From Cupriavidus pauculus (GTDB taxonomy: Bacteria; Pseudomonadota; Gammaproteobacteria; Burkholderiales; Burkholderiaceae), in NCBI RefSeq assembly GCF_022179805.1, contig NZ_BPUO01000003.1:310001-374000 (forward strand): a stretch of DNA of 64,000 bases, written 5' to 3'. Shown here piece by piece: positions 26,613 through 35,246 of this stretch (position 1 is its first letter; the number at the start of each line of letters is the position of its first letter). Position numbers and translations under genes: made by a program. The notes under the pieces were generated by a model, which searched no databases, was not told where the DNA came from, and saw only the letters and a program-made list of their open reading frames with translations.

Positions 26613-27878
26613 TCACTCGGTTCGCGTTACCGAACTGCGCGCCTTGGTCCGAGGCTTTACCCGGGCACGATAGGAAATCCAGTCTGCGTACCGGACCGCT
26701 TCGAGGTACTCCAGTTCGCCTTTTCCATACAATTTGACGTACTTCATCAGCCGGGGGCAAGACGCCTCGATCAGGCCGTCCGTCAGCTTGTTAGGGTCAT
26801 ACAGCCGCTGCCGGTGTAATCGCCGGTTAATCTCAAAGAACATCAGCGGAAAAGCCATGCGGTGGCCTTGCACTGCGCGAATCAGCACCGGAAGATTGCC
26901 CGGCATCGGCTCCACCGTCGGCAGTTTGCTCCAGAAAAGATTGGCGATCAGTTCGTCCTCCCCCGGTCCATGAGGGACAATCTCCTGAACCGCCCCCACG
27001 GAGAGCAGGTCCAGGGCGTCGCGAGCCCGACCGTGCAGCAGACCCGAGGCAAGGAAGACGGCGACGCCGAATCCCGCATCGGCAAGGTTGCCGAGCGTCT
27101 GAAAGAAGTCGGCCAACTCCTGCATATTCTTGGCATGACGCGAATTCAGCCCGATGATGGCAATCGCACTCACATGCAGCGCACTGAGGGTGCGGATGAT
27201 GATTTCTAGTGCCGTCATTCTGGACCGTCGATATGCATCCAGTAGTCCTTCATGCAGGAAGGCGTCCATACTTTGCAGGAGTGCAGCGACGAAATGCACG
27301 TCGTTCAGTCTTACGCTGACACGAATGACGAGGAATGGCCAATGGTGGATGCGTCCCGTCGTCGTAGTCGGTTGGCCCTGCTCATCAAACTCGTCTACCC
27401 GTTCGTATCTGCGACAGACACCGTAGTGCCACTGCATGGCAAAGGCTAGCTTATGGGCTTCCATGGAAAGTGGCGCGGCGACCAGCAAGACACGACGCGT
27501 CCGCACTGATTGGTCCTGTGAGCACAGCTCCTGCATGCCTAACCGGGCGTGATAGATAGCCCGCGTCGCATCCTGCCGGACCTGTACCAGGGAATCTCCC
27601 TTGGCTTGCGTGCGCACTTCCACCATTTCTTGAATGAGCCGTGCGACATCGATTTCCGCACGCGTCGGCATGAAGGCGCCCTCGATATCCAATTCGGTGC
27701 GGACCAGAGACGATCGGGCCTGGGCGCGAATAGTGGAATCCTCGAGAACATCCGCCTGCTTTAGTCTCGCGTGGAGCTCACGCTTTCCGAGCGATTCCGG
27801 AAGGGCTCGCACCAGAAAATTGCGTTGCACGGCCAGGTGCACACGTCTGGATCGTTGCGGCTGAGCTGGCATACCCAT
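26613..27878 (-). CDS. TnsC-like protein without Walker A or Walker B residues
   Basis: A 421-residue protein, first gene of the operon. The start at 27878 is preceded by AGAGGAGACAGC, an excellent ribosome binding site; the frame stays open upstream to 28586. Segments WPFLVIRVSVRLNDVHFVAA, LLQSMDAFLHE, HVSAIAIIGLNSRHAKNMQE and GVAVFLASGLL align in order with TnsC. At the P-loop site the protein reads VLLVAAPLSMEAHK (130-143) with no G-x-GK[ST], and at Walker B AIIGLN replaces a VIDE-type motif. It should not hydrolyse ATP in the normal way. TnsC is the regulator linking target selection to TnsB, so its loss would change how transposition is controlled. Confidence 0.65.
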   Translation of the reverse strand: MGMPAQPQRSRRVHLAVQRNFLVRALPESLGKRELHARLKQADVLEDSTIRAQARSSLVRTELDIEGAFMPTRAEIDVARLIQEMVEVRTQAKGDSLVQVRQDATRAIYHARLGMQELCSQDQSVRTRRVLLVAAPLSMEAHKLAFAMQWHYGVCRRYERVDEFDEQGQPTTTTGRIHHWPFLVIRVSVRLNDVHFVAALLQSMDAFLHEGLLDAYRRSRMTALEIIIRTLSALHVSAIAIIGLNSRHAKNMQELADFFQTLGNLADAGFGVAVFLASGLLHGRARDALDLLSVGAVQEIVPHGPGEDELIANLFWSKLPTVEPMPGNLPVLIRAVQGHRMAFPLMFFEINRRLHRQRLYDPNKLTDGLIEASCPRLMKYVKLYGKGELEYLEAVRYADWISYRARVKPRTKARSSVTRTE

Positions 27879-28576
27879 AGCTGTCTCCTCTAGGCATTGC
27901 GGACAAGCAAACACTTCCTGCAGATCCCTCGCCGAAGGTGTGCAAACACTGTTTTCTCGGTTGAGAGGCCCCAACGAAACCCCACAGGCAACGTTCGAGC
28001 GGTAGACCACACAGACCGGGATGGTCAGATATGGCTTGCGCACAATCTCCCCGGCGGCTTCGTCGATCAACGCCACATCGCATTGGCTCTGGCCGACTTC
28101 GCTGTGCCGACCGGTCCCGCGAGGATTTTCGCGGGACGCCACGCCGCCCATGCAGCGGCCTCGTCCTTCCGCAGTTGTATCGGCAGACCCGAATTCGATG
28201 GACGGCGCAAGCAGCGTCAGCGTGACAATCCCTGTTCGGCGCCTCGCCCGGCAACACGGCGTGCGCACCGGCGAATCGCAGATACGAACCCGACGCACGT
28301 GACAAATGGAATCGCGGCGATTTCGAATCTGCCTTCCCGTCGACGCCCCCCGAGCGTTCACGGCATGGCTGGATGTGGAGCAAGGTGGAGCAGGCCTCCG
28401 GGACCGCGACGGCCGGCAGCAATTCTCATGCACATGAGAGACCTGACCGACGTTAGAGTGGTCACGGCCATGGACAGCACTCGCTGGCAGCACAGTTGCG
28501 GCTCGGCCCATCGCCGGGGATGCTGAGCGCGCCGTGCACGGGCGCACGAACGCAGTGACAAGCATGCCAGTTCTCC

Positions 28577-28600
28577 TGAAGTACATTGTTCAGTACTTCA
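28577..28600. promoter_or_regulatory. Palindrome upstream of the transposition operon
   Basis: TGAAGTAC (28577-28584) and GTACTTCA (28593-28600) are perfect 8-base arms separated by ATTGTTCA, the geometry of a dimeric repressor operator. A second dyad, ATACTGG/CCAGTAT, lies at about 28648-28672. Both sit upstream of the TnsC-like gene and could control the operon. Promoter boxes are not obvious. Confidence 0.4.
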
Positions 28601-28720
28601 CAGCCGACGGGACGACAAATCCCTTGACCTGGCATGTCCCCTGTCCAATACTGGGGTAGTCCGACACCAGTATCAGCTAGGCAGCACGCGCAGGCCTTGG
28701 CGGCCTTAAGCAGTACTCTG

Positions 28721-28760
28721 AACCGCACCACTCAGTTCGAGCTGAGTGATGCGGTTTTTT
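28721..28760 (+). terminator. Rho-independent terminator, plus strand
   Basis: AACCGCACCACTCAG and CTGAGTGATGCGGTT form 15-base arms with one mismatch around TTCGAG, followed by TTTTTT. It would stop rightward transcription, but no plus-strand gene lies nearby on the left, so it may be a leftover of an interrupted locus or an insulator for the operon running the other way. Confidence 0.7.
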
Positions 28761-29215
28761 GTTTCCAGTGGAAATATTGGAAACAGCGAGTCAAGCATAG
28801 TGGGCAAGCGGAAAGTATTCAAAGAAAATTGGGTCCATAAATCCCGAATGTGGCACGTACAAAGGTCATGTGAATTCTCCCAAAAAACTGACCTTTCGCC
28901 GGAACCTGCGGTCACGACACCGACGATGGTGTAACGCAAGCCGCTACGGGATTCACATGGCCAAGTGAAAGAACGCGGCGTGTTCATCCTTGACACGCGC
29001 GGGCAAGCACGCATGCACTCCATACGCAGCCAGCGTGCGCGCGCCGGTCGACCGGCCATGACGATCGGGAGGCTTTCAGCGCGCCGCCACAAGCACTGTA
29101 CGGCTTCGCGTCTGCGCGCACGCACGATCTTGACGTAGTGCGTGGCCGTATTCCGCGACACATGCCCGGCGACGACCCGTCGGATTCCCCGGCTTGAACA
29201 TCACCAGAATGAAAG

Positions 29216-29376
29216 GTGTCATCCATTGGTCCGCAAAAATGCAGACAGCCACCCGCAAGGTGTTAACAATTGGTCCGCAAAAAGCAGAAAGCCACGACCA
29301 CAAGGTGTTAACAATTGGTCCGCAAAAAACGAACCGAGACCACGCGCTTAAAGTGTAATGAATTGGTCCGCAGAAT
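29216..29376. repeat. Four direct 24-bp repeats spaced 44-48 bp
   Basis: Copies start at 29216, 29260, 29305 and 29353, each of form GTGTnAnnnATTGGTCCGCA followed by an A-rich tail; copies 2 and 3 are identical over 24 bases. The spacers are also related (GCAGA.AGCCAC...CAAG). On the minus strand each reads GCGGACCAATTGTTAACACC. Array form and size resemble TnsB binding sites at a Tn7-like end or the terminal repeats of an IS21-type element. Tip bases and a target duplication are not clear. The remainder of 28761-29474 has no convincing gene. Confidence 0.75.
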
Positions 29377-29474
29377 CCGCGCCGCTTTAACGTTAAGTCG
29401 CTAGCGGCCCCAACCCGTCCGTACCGCTCATCTGGAGGCGTGACCAATGGATAACGTGCGTCCCGCACTGCCCG

Positions 29475-31484
29475 TCAGACAGGCTGGGCGGCCCAGAACT
29501 GGGCCATGGCCGCCTGGCGCGCGGCTGCCTCGGTGCGCACATACCGTGTGGTGGTGGCCAGGGATCGATGCCCCAGGTTCTGCTGCACGACCTGGACGGG
29601 GACGCCAGCGGCGAGCGCATGGGACGCGTGCGTGTGGCGCAGCCAGTGGGTGCTGGCGCGCCGCAAGGACCGCGCCGCCGGCGGATCCATGGCGGCGACG
29701 GTCTCGGCGCACTGCCGGAAGAACGCCTTGAGTTGGCGATGGAAGGTGCTGGGTCCGATCGGCGCGGCTGGATCGACAGTCAGCCGATTGGCCCACGGGG
29801 AGCGTACAGGCTGGTCGGTCGCCCCGCCCAGCAACGCGGCGCCTCCGGCCTGCCGGGGATCGCCGGGTAATCCTCGCGCCTTCAGGTAGATACTCAATTG
29901 CCGCATCAGGGTTTCCGGCAGCGGCACCTCGCGCAGGCGGCCGCCCTTACCCACCACCTGCAGCCACCAGCCGTCCGGCCCGAGGGCTCCCCCTTGCCCC
30001 GGTGGCCCCTCCTGCCGCAAATCGTCGGTGGTTGCCGCCACGAGTTCGGACAGGCGCAGGCCGGTGTCGTACAGCAATGGCAGCGCAAACTGCAGCCGCT
30101 GGTTGGCCGAGGTAGGCGGCAGCGCCGCAAGCTCGCGCACCAGGAGGGCCCACTGGTCGGCCGTGAAGCCACGCCCGGGATCGAGCCCCGGGGTCACCGC
30201 GCGGGGTGCCCGTACCGCGCGCCACGGATTGCCGCTCAGATAGCCCTGCTCGCCCAAGAAGGCAAACAGGTTGCCGAGCACCCCGAGCGCATAGGCGCAC
30301 GAGGCCGGTGACAGGGGCCCGGCCAACGGCCGCCAGCGCGCGCTCCAGCGTGGCTGCGTATGCACACTGCACCAGTCGGCCGGCGGCGCCAGCAGGAAGT
30401 CGCGGTAGGTGACCGCATCCTCGATCGTGATCGAGGACAGCGCGCAGCGCCGGGCGAGCACCGCCCACAGCAGAAAGCGTTCGGCCTCCTTGCGGTACGC
30501 CCGCTGTGTCGCGCCCACCGCGCTTCCCGCCCCCTGCGCACCCACCCCACCGTCGCCCTTGCTGGCCAGCCACGCGAGGATCGCGTCGCGGTCGTTGTCC
30601 GCCGCCAGGCGACACTGGGCCCGTGGGCAGCGGTAAGTGCCGGCGCTGCCGTCGAGCGCCGCAGGCGGCATAAAGCGCTCGAGCGGCTCGCAGGGACTAC
30701 AAGTGTCCGCCACCGACAGCGTCGCGGCGCCACCGGTCTCGGGTTCGACAGCAAGGTCAGGGACCTCGCCCAGCGTGTCAGCGTGCCCACGTAGGAACAC
30801 GGTGATCGCGTGCGCCTTGCGCGCCCCGACACCGCGCAAGGGATGCCACCAGGGCGGCCCTAGTGCCTGTATGTGCGCCATCAGTTCGCCCAGCGTCAGG
30901 AGACCGGCACGCCGCAGCCGATCGGCCACCGCGTCGACCAGCCACGCCTCGCACCCGTCCGTCCGCGACACCGGGCGGGCGACCTGCGCCTCAAGCGTGT
31001 GGATCGCGTCGAGCTGGCGGTGGAGCAACGCCGTGCGGCGGCGCTGGCGGGTCAGCGCCGGGTCAAAGGTGGTCTCGTAGGCGCTCATTTGCTCGATTTC
31101 GCTGAATCCTTCCAGGCCTTCGGCCCGCGCAAAGTCCGCGAGGGCCGGCAGCGGCGAGGCCGCCGGTGGCGCGAGATCCAGCCGCAACAGCCGGGCGCGC
31201 GCGAAGTCGCCGCCGCGCGCGGCGGCCGCCCCGAGTTCGGCCCGGATCCAGCCGGTCATGCGGTGCACGCGCGGGCCGTCATCGAAGGCGCCCGCGTCGG
31301 CGAGGTAGCGGTCCCACATCGCGCGGGCGGACAGGCCTTGCGCTACGGCGCGCAGGAAGGCGAAGTGGCCGCGGTGCAGGCGCGGGCGCACCACGCTGTA
31401 GCGGCCCCGGGGGGCCCGTGGCGGCGAGTTCGACGCGTTGGGCAACGCAGGCGTGGCGCCAGAGGAAGCCGGAAAGGTGGCCAT
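29475..31484 (-). CDS. Large tyrosine recombinase with N-terminal HhH-like region
   Basis: A 669-residue site-specific recombinase. The C-terminal third has the full catalytic set: Arg in DTGLRLSEL, Lys in GKGGRLREVPL, His and Arg in HWLRHTHASHAL, His in LGHRSLATTTRYV and the Tyr there. An SAM-like DNA-binding domain precedes it. The N-terminal 280 residues include GLLTLGELMAHIQA and LRGVGARKAHAITVFL, which look like helix-hairpin-helix DNA-binding turns, typical of large integrases found on Burkholderiales islands. The ATG at 31484 has GGAG 6 bases upstream, better than the ATG at 31511. It ends about 100 bp from the four direct repeats, which may be its binding sites. Confidence 0.85.
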   Translation of the reverse strand: MATFPASSGATPALPNASNSPPRAPRGRYSVVRPRLHRGHFAFLRAVAQGLSARAMWDRYLADAGAFDDGPRVHRMTGWIRAELGAAAARGGDFARARLLRLDLAPPAASPLPALADFARAEGLEGFSEIEQMSAYETTFDPALTRQRRRTALLHRQLDAIHTLEAQVARPVSRTDGCEAWLVDAVADRLRRAGLLTLGELMAHIQALGPPWWHPLRGVGARKAHAITVFLRGHADTLGEVPDLAVEPETGGAATLSVADTCSPCEPLERFMPPAALDGSAGTYRCPRAQCRLAADNDRDAILAWLASKGDGGVGAQGAGSAVGATQRAYRKEAERFLLWAVLARRCALSSITIEDAVTYRDFLLAPPADWCSVHTQPRWSARWRPLAGPLSPASCAYALGVLGNLFAFLGEQGYLSGNPWRAVRAPRAVTPGLDPGRGFTADQWALLVRELAALPPTSANQRLQFALPLLYDTGLRLSELVAATTDDLRQEGPPGQGGALGPDGWWLQVVGKGGRLREVPLPETLMRQLSIYLKARGLPGDPRQAGGAALLGGATDQPVRSPWANRLTVDPAAPIGPSTFHRQLKAFFRQCAETVAAMDPPAARSLRRASTHWLRHTHASHALAAGVPVQVVQQNLGHRSLATTTRYVRTEAAARQAAMAQFWAAQPV

Positions 31485-31874
31485 GGCAGCTCCAGGTATC
31501 GGAGAGCGCACGGCACAGGCGGGGCAAGGTACGCGGGCCGCAGGTGTCGGCCGATTTACGATAGCAGATAAGACGAATTATCCTGTAGTGAACATAGCCT
31601 TTCTGCCCCCGCTTTGAACGCCGCTACTTTCCGCTACGTCGAATCGTCAAGAAAATGTCCCATACGCCTTTGCTACTCGCCTCGGCGGAAAGCGGCCCCG
31701 CCCGCCGCCATGCGCAGCAAACTCGAGGCGCTTCAGGCACGTTGATAGCCGCGGGAGGACGCGGATGGCACGCTACGCGCCTCCACACTTCCACGCGCCC
31801 AAGACTCTGCACGGCGGCGATACCAGAATCACCGCGCGAAGTGCAAACTGCGACGCAAACGAGCCTTAAAGGCA

Positions 31875-32038
31875 GCCATCTGCGATTACATCTTCACCCT
31901 GGTGCGTAGCGGCAACGAGGGAGATCGCTATCGCAACCTCTCGATTGTCTTGATCCCGCCCGACGCACCGGGCGTGACGATTACCGCGATTGACACCATG
32001 GGAATGAAGGGGCCGGGGACGACTGGCCGCCCAATGTA
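31875..32038 (+). pseudogene. acyl-CoA dehydrogenase fragment beside the IS
   Basis: The frame from 31875 reads AAICDYIFTLVRSGNEGDRY, then RNLSIVLIPPDAPGVTITAI and DTMGMKGPGTTGRP before a stop at 32036. This is the mid-domain of acyl-CoA dehydrogenases, which carry ADYI..LVRT....L.IFLIP.DTPGVT...IDTMG.RG.GTT. Sequence on its left is unrelated and the insertion sequence begins 3 bp after its stop. It is a relic of about 50 residues, consistent with rearrangement at the edge of the catabolic locus. The rest of 31485-31874 shows no gene. Confidence 0.7.
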
Positions 32039-32041
32039 GCC

Positions 32042-33723
32042 TGTGTTGATTTGCACTGAATCCTGACCCACCGGGGGTGCGGACGAAAACTTGGACTACC
32101 TGGAGGTAGTTCATGTACTCGTACGAAGACCGTCTTCGAGCGGTTCGGCTCTATGTGAAGCTGGGTAAGCGCCTCAACGCGACCATTCGGCAACTGGGGT
32201 ATCCAACCAAGAACTCGCTTGAATCCTGGCATCGTGAATACGAACAGTGCCATGAATTGCGGTCTGGCTATGTTCGTTCGCAGCCTAGGTATTCGTTGGA
32301 CCAGAAGCAGGCGGCCGTCGATCATTATCTGAGCCATGGTCGTTGCTTTGCTGCAACCTTGAGGGCGTTGGGATACCCGTGTCGGGCGACGCTTGCAGCC
32401 TGGATCGAAGAACTGCACCCTAAGCTCGGTAAGCGCATAGTCGGCAGAGTAGCTGGCAGCGTCCCGAAATCGCGGGAATTGAAACAGGTGGCAGTCATCG
32501 AGCTGTGCATCAGAGAGGAAAGTGCTCGCGCGCTTGCGCAGAAAGCCGGCGTGAGCAGGCCGACGCTGTATAACTGGAAGAACCAGCTACTCGGGCCAGA
32601 GGCTCCCGCATCCATGAAACGCCAAAGCAAGCCCGCGCCGGACCATGAGCGGGCGGAACTGGAGCAACAGGTCGAATCACTTCGACGCGACATCCGGAAA
32701 CTGCAGCTCGAACACGACATCCTCAAGAAGGCGAATGAACTGATAAAAAAAGAAGTGGGCGTCGACCCGCAACTCCTGAGCAACCGGGAGAAGACGATGC
32801 TGGTTGACGCCCTGCACCAAACCTATTCGTTGCTAGAGCTGTTGGCGGCGTTGGGACTTGCTCGCAGCTCCAACTTCTATCACCGTGCGCGCCTGCTCGT
32901 CTCCGACAAGTACGCTAGCGCACGTTGCGCCATCGCGAACATCTTTGAGCTCAACTACCGCTGCTATGGCTATCGTCGGATACGCGCGGCACTGGCGAGA
33001 CAGCAAGTCTTCCTCTCGGAGAGGGTCGTGCGGCGCTTGATGAAACAGGAAGGCCTTGCTCTTGCTGTCACCAAGCGCCGTCGGTACGGCTCCTATTTAG
33101 GGGAGATTAGTCCTGCACCTGAGAACCTCGTCAACCGCGATTTGCAGGCTGCTGCGCCAAATGAGAAGTGGCTCACCGACATTACCGAATTCCAGATTCC
33201 GGCAGGCAAGGTGTATCTGTCGCCTGTGATCGACTGCTTCGACGGTCTTGTCGTAAGCTGGGCTATCGGCACGCGGCCGGACGCTGAACTCGTAAATACC
33301 ATGCTGGATGCGGCCATCGAATCAGTGGCCAGCAGCGATGAAAGGCCTGTGGTCCACTCCGATCGCGGCGCTCACTATCGCTGGCCCGGATGGCTCTCGC
33401 GGATGCGCGATGCCAAGCTCATTCGTTCGATGTCACGCAAAGGATGCTCGCCGGATAACGCCGCCTGTGAAGGTTTCTTCGGACGGCTAAAGACGGAATT
33501 GTTCTATCCTCGCGACTGGCGTGCTACAAGCATTGAGCAGTTCATCGAGGTAGTTGACTCTTACATCCGCTGGTACAACGCAAAACGGATCAAGGTCTGT
33601 CTGGGCTCCCTCAGCCCGATGGAATACCGGGAGAGTCTCGGAATAGCGGCATAAAACAGTCCAAGATTCTTGCCGCACCCCCAGCTGACCCGGCCGGGTC
33701 CGTTTTCCGTGCAAATTAACACA
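32042..33723 (+). mobile_element. Complete IS3-family insertion sequence
   Basis: The element is 1,682 bp with imperfect terminal inverted repeats: TGTGTTGATTTGCAC at the left and, on the opposite strand at the right, TGTGTTAATTTGCAC, with further matching inside (GGGGGTGCGG...CTTGGACT on both sides). It holds one transposase gene. No clear short target duplication flanks it, so a neighbouring deletion or recombination is possible. Confidence 0.85.
32113..33654 (+). CDS. IS3 family transposase, single frame
   Basis: A 513-residue transposase. The N-terminus has two HTH regions (CFAATLRALGYPCRATLAAW; ALAQKAGVSRPTLYNWK) and a leucine-zipper-like coiled coil (LEQQVESLRRDIRKLQLEHD). The rve integrase core has D in LTDITEF, D in VVHSDRGAHY and E in DNAACEGFFGRLKTE, the DDE triad of IS3 elements. 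Most IS3 members need a -1 frameshift to join OrfA and OrfB; here both halves are in one open frame. GGAGGTAGTTC lies just before the ATG. It appears intact and potentially active. Confidence 0.92.
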   Translation: MYSYEDRLRAVRLYVKLGKRLNATIRQLGYPTKNSLESWHREYEQCHELRSGYVRSQPRYSLDQKQAAVDHYLSHGRCFAATLRALGYPCRATLAAWIEELHPKLGKRIVGRVAGSVPKSRELKQVAVIELCIREESARALAQKAGVSRPTLYNWKNQLLGPEAPASMKRQSKPAPDHERAELEQQVESLRRDIRKLQLEHDILKKANELIKKEVGVDPQLLSNREKTMLVDALHQTYSLLELLAALGLARSSNFYHRARLLVSDKYASARCAIANIFELNYRCYGYRRIRAALARQQVFLSERVVRRLMKQEGLALAVTKRRRYGSYLGEISPAPENLVNRDLQAAAPNEKWLTDITEFQIPAGKVYLSPVIDCFDGLVVSWAIGTRPDAELVNTMLDAAIESVASSDERPVVHSDRGAHYRWPGWLSRMRDAKLIRSMSRKGCSPDNAACEGFFGRLKTELFYPRDWRATSIEQFIEVVDSYIRWYNAKRIKVCLGSLSPMEYRESLGIAA

Positions 33724-34234
33724 AGGAATCACATATCAAGCCGGCCGTGACGCCTGAAGACCTCCGTGCGCGGTCTTAGCGCGAGCAAAGGAGTTCTCAG
33801 CATAGCGCCGCCCGACGGAAACATTATGCGGGGGACGGGGTTTTGACCGCCGCTTCCTTGAGACAGGAGGGTGCACGCAGAACGCCGCTTCGCTACTCTT
33901 TCAAGGGACCGTCGTGCCGTCCAACCCGAGCGCGGAAATGGGTCGATCAGAAGCTACCGGCCATAACGGCGGCCAACGGGTCGGCCGAGGTCAGCCAATC
34001 TCGGTCATCCATCGCCACCCGATCCTATGGCCGCTATGGCTGGGACAATGAACCTCCCGACAAATGCATTGCTCCGCCCCTGCAGAACGGAGGTCTCGGC
34101 AACGTTCGCGCGCAGCGATGTATCAACCCGAGCGAGCGCCTCCGGCAGTAGCCGGCTGAAACGCCCTTCGCAACAGCCGTCTCGTTCTGCCCCCCCTGCA
34201 CAACAACTCCGATCTGCAACCCGGCGATGTCATC
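33724..34234. other. Intergenic stretch right of the IS, no intact gene
   Basis: About 510 bp. A minus-strand frame near 34010-34150 (LARVDTSLRANVAETSVLQG then RSNAFVGRF) vaguely recalls the effector domain of IclR-type regulators, but it is short, broken and unproven. Nothing else can be supported. Confidence 0.3.
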
Positions 34235-34906
34235 TCATTCGGAAGCCGTTAGCAACGCATGCAGCATGCGTCCAATCAGCATCTGCGTGTCTTCGTCGTT
34301 CAGGTACTCTGTTCGCATGAGCGCCATCGCACGCGGCAATGCCAGGATGGTATGAAACGCCATGAAACGCGCCTTTCCGCGGTCCTGGACCCGGACCTCA
34401 TCTGGAAATCGCTCCATCAGCGCATCCGTCGCCATGGACGTCCAGTATTGCTCCGGCTTTACCATGTCGAGCCGCACCAGTTCATCGTAGTGCGACGACT
34501 TCACGAACAGTTCGCGGTCGAGCTGGACCCACTTGTACAGCATGGGTATGCCGATGCCCAGCAACAGCATGATGCCGTCGAACAGCTTCATCGACGGTGG
34601 CAGCGCCTGAAGCTCATCCAGCAGCCGGCGCCGCGCCTCGGCACGGAAATCGTCAAAGATTGCGACGACGAGCGACTCCATCGTCGGGAAGTACTCGTAG
34701 ATCGAACTCACAGCCACGCCGGCGCGCACCGACAGCCGCTCCAGCGACAGGGCATGGCGCCCTTCCCTCTCCAGGATCTCCCATCCCGTCCTCTTGAGCG
34801 CGTCAACCAGCATGACCGATCGCCCCTGCCGGGGGCGCTTGCGCGGCCTGGCCGGAAGCTCGATCTGCAATGTCTCGGCGGGTACGGGATTCCTGCGGGA
34901 TGTCAT
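34235..34906 (-). CDS. TetR/AcrR family transcriptional regulator
   Basis: A 223-residue regulator. The HTH occupies residues 36-82: ALKRTGWEILEREGRHALSL then ERLSVRAGVAVSSIYEYFPT, followed by MESLVVAIFDDFRAEARRRL and a helical ligand-binding domain. A basic leader (RPRKRPRQGRS) precedes the HTH. It is divergent from the LuxE-like operon across 340 bp that contain a perfect palindrome (34957-34976), so it very likely represses itself and that operon until a pathway acyl compound binds. Confidence 0.9.
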   Translation of the reverse strand: MTSRRNPVPAETLQIELPARPRKRPRQGRSVMLVDALKRTGWEILEREGRHALSLERLSVRAGVAVSSIYEYFPTMESLVVAIFDDFRAEARRRLLDELQALPPSMKLFDGIMLLLGIGIPMLYKWVQLDRELFVKSSHYDELVRLDMVKPEQYWTSMATDALMERFPDEVRVQDRGKARFMAFHTILALPRAMALMRTEYLNDEDTQMLIGRMLHALLTASE

Positions 34907-34956
34907 GGTGGGCCTTGGGCGGATGGAAACACGCTGCGTCGATGCCCGATCGCGCA

Positions 34957-34976
34957 GGCACGCTAACTAGCGTGCC
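34957..34976. promoter_or_regulatory. TetR-type operator candidate
   Basis: GGCACGCTA and TAGCGTGCC are perfect 9-base arms separated by AC, centred 61 bp upstream of the TetR start. Size and symmetry are those of TetR-family operators. The rest of the divergent region holds a TTGACA at about 35104 and a TATACT at about 35160, possible promoter elements for the rightward operon, but their mutual spacing is not canonical. Confidence 0.6.
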
Positions 34977-35246
34977 GGGTATTCGCCGGTGTATCCCCTC
35001 TCCTGTCGGACGCCATTGACGGGGCAATCCGCATTCACCACCCGCCTCCCCGAACACAGAGTTGAGGAGCCAGTTTCCGCGCATTCTCCTTTCGATTCAG
35101 TGACTTGACACCTCCTTTCCGTGCCATGAATCCGGAGATAAAAGCGCCTTTCCCGCTCCTATACTGACCTGCCGACAACCAGCGGGCACCTTCAACTCAA
35201 GGCCGCCTCGCACCCACTGTCGGCCTCCCAACTCAGCCAGCGAGCC

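Noticed and set aside
28706..29161. IS21 istA gene start (VVAGHVSRNTATHYV)
   Set aside because: The HTH-like string is short and the rest of the frame does not resemble IstA. Kept only as one hypothesis for the repeat array.
29216..29376. CRISPR array
   Set aside because: Only four units, spacers are similar to each other instead of unique, and there are no cas genes.
33843..34219. Coding frames right of the IS, possible IclR-like relic
   Set aside because: Short and interrupted; the resemblance is too weak to name as a pseudogene.
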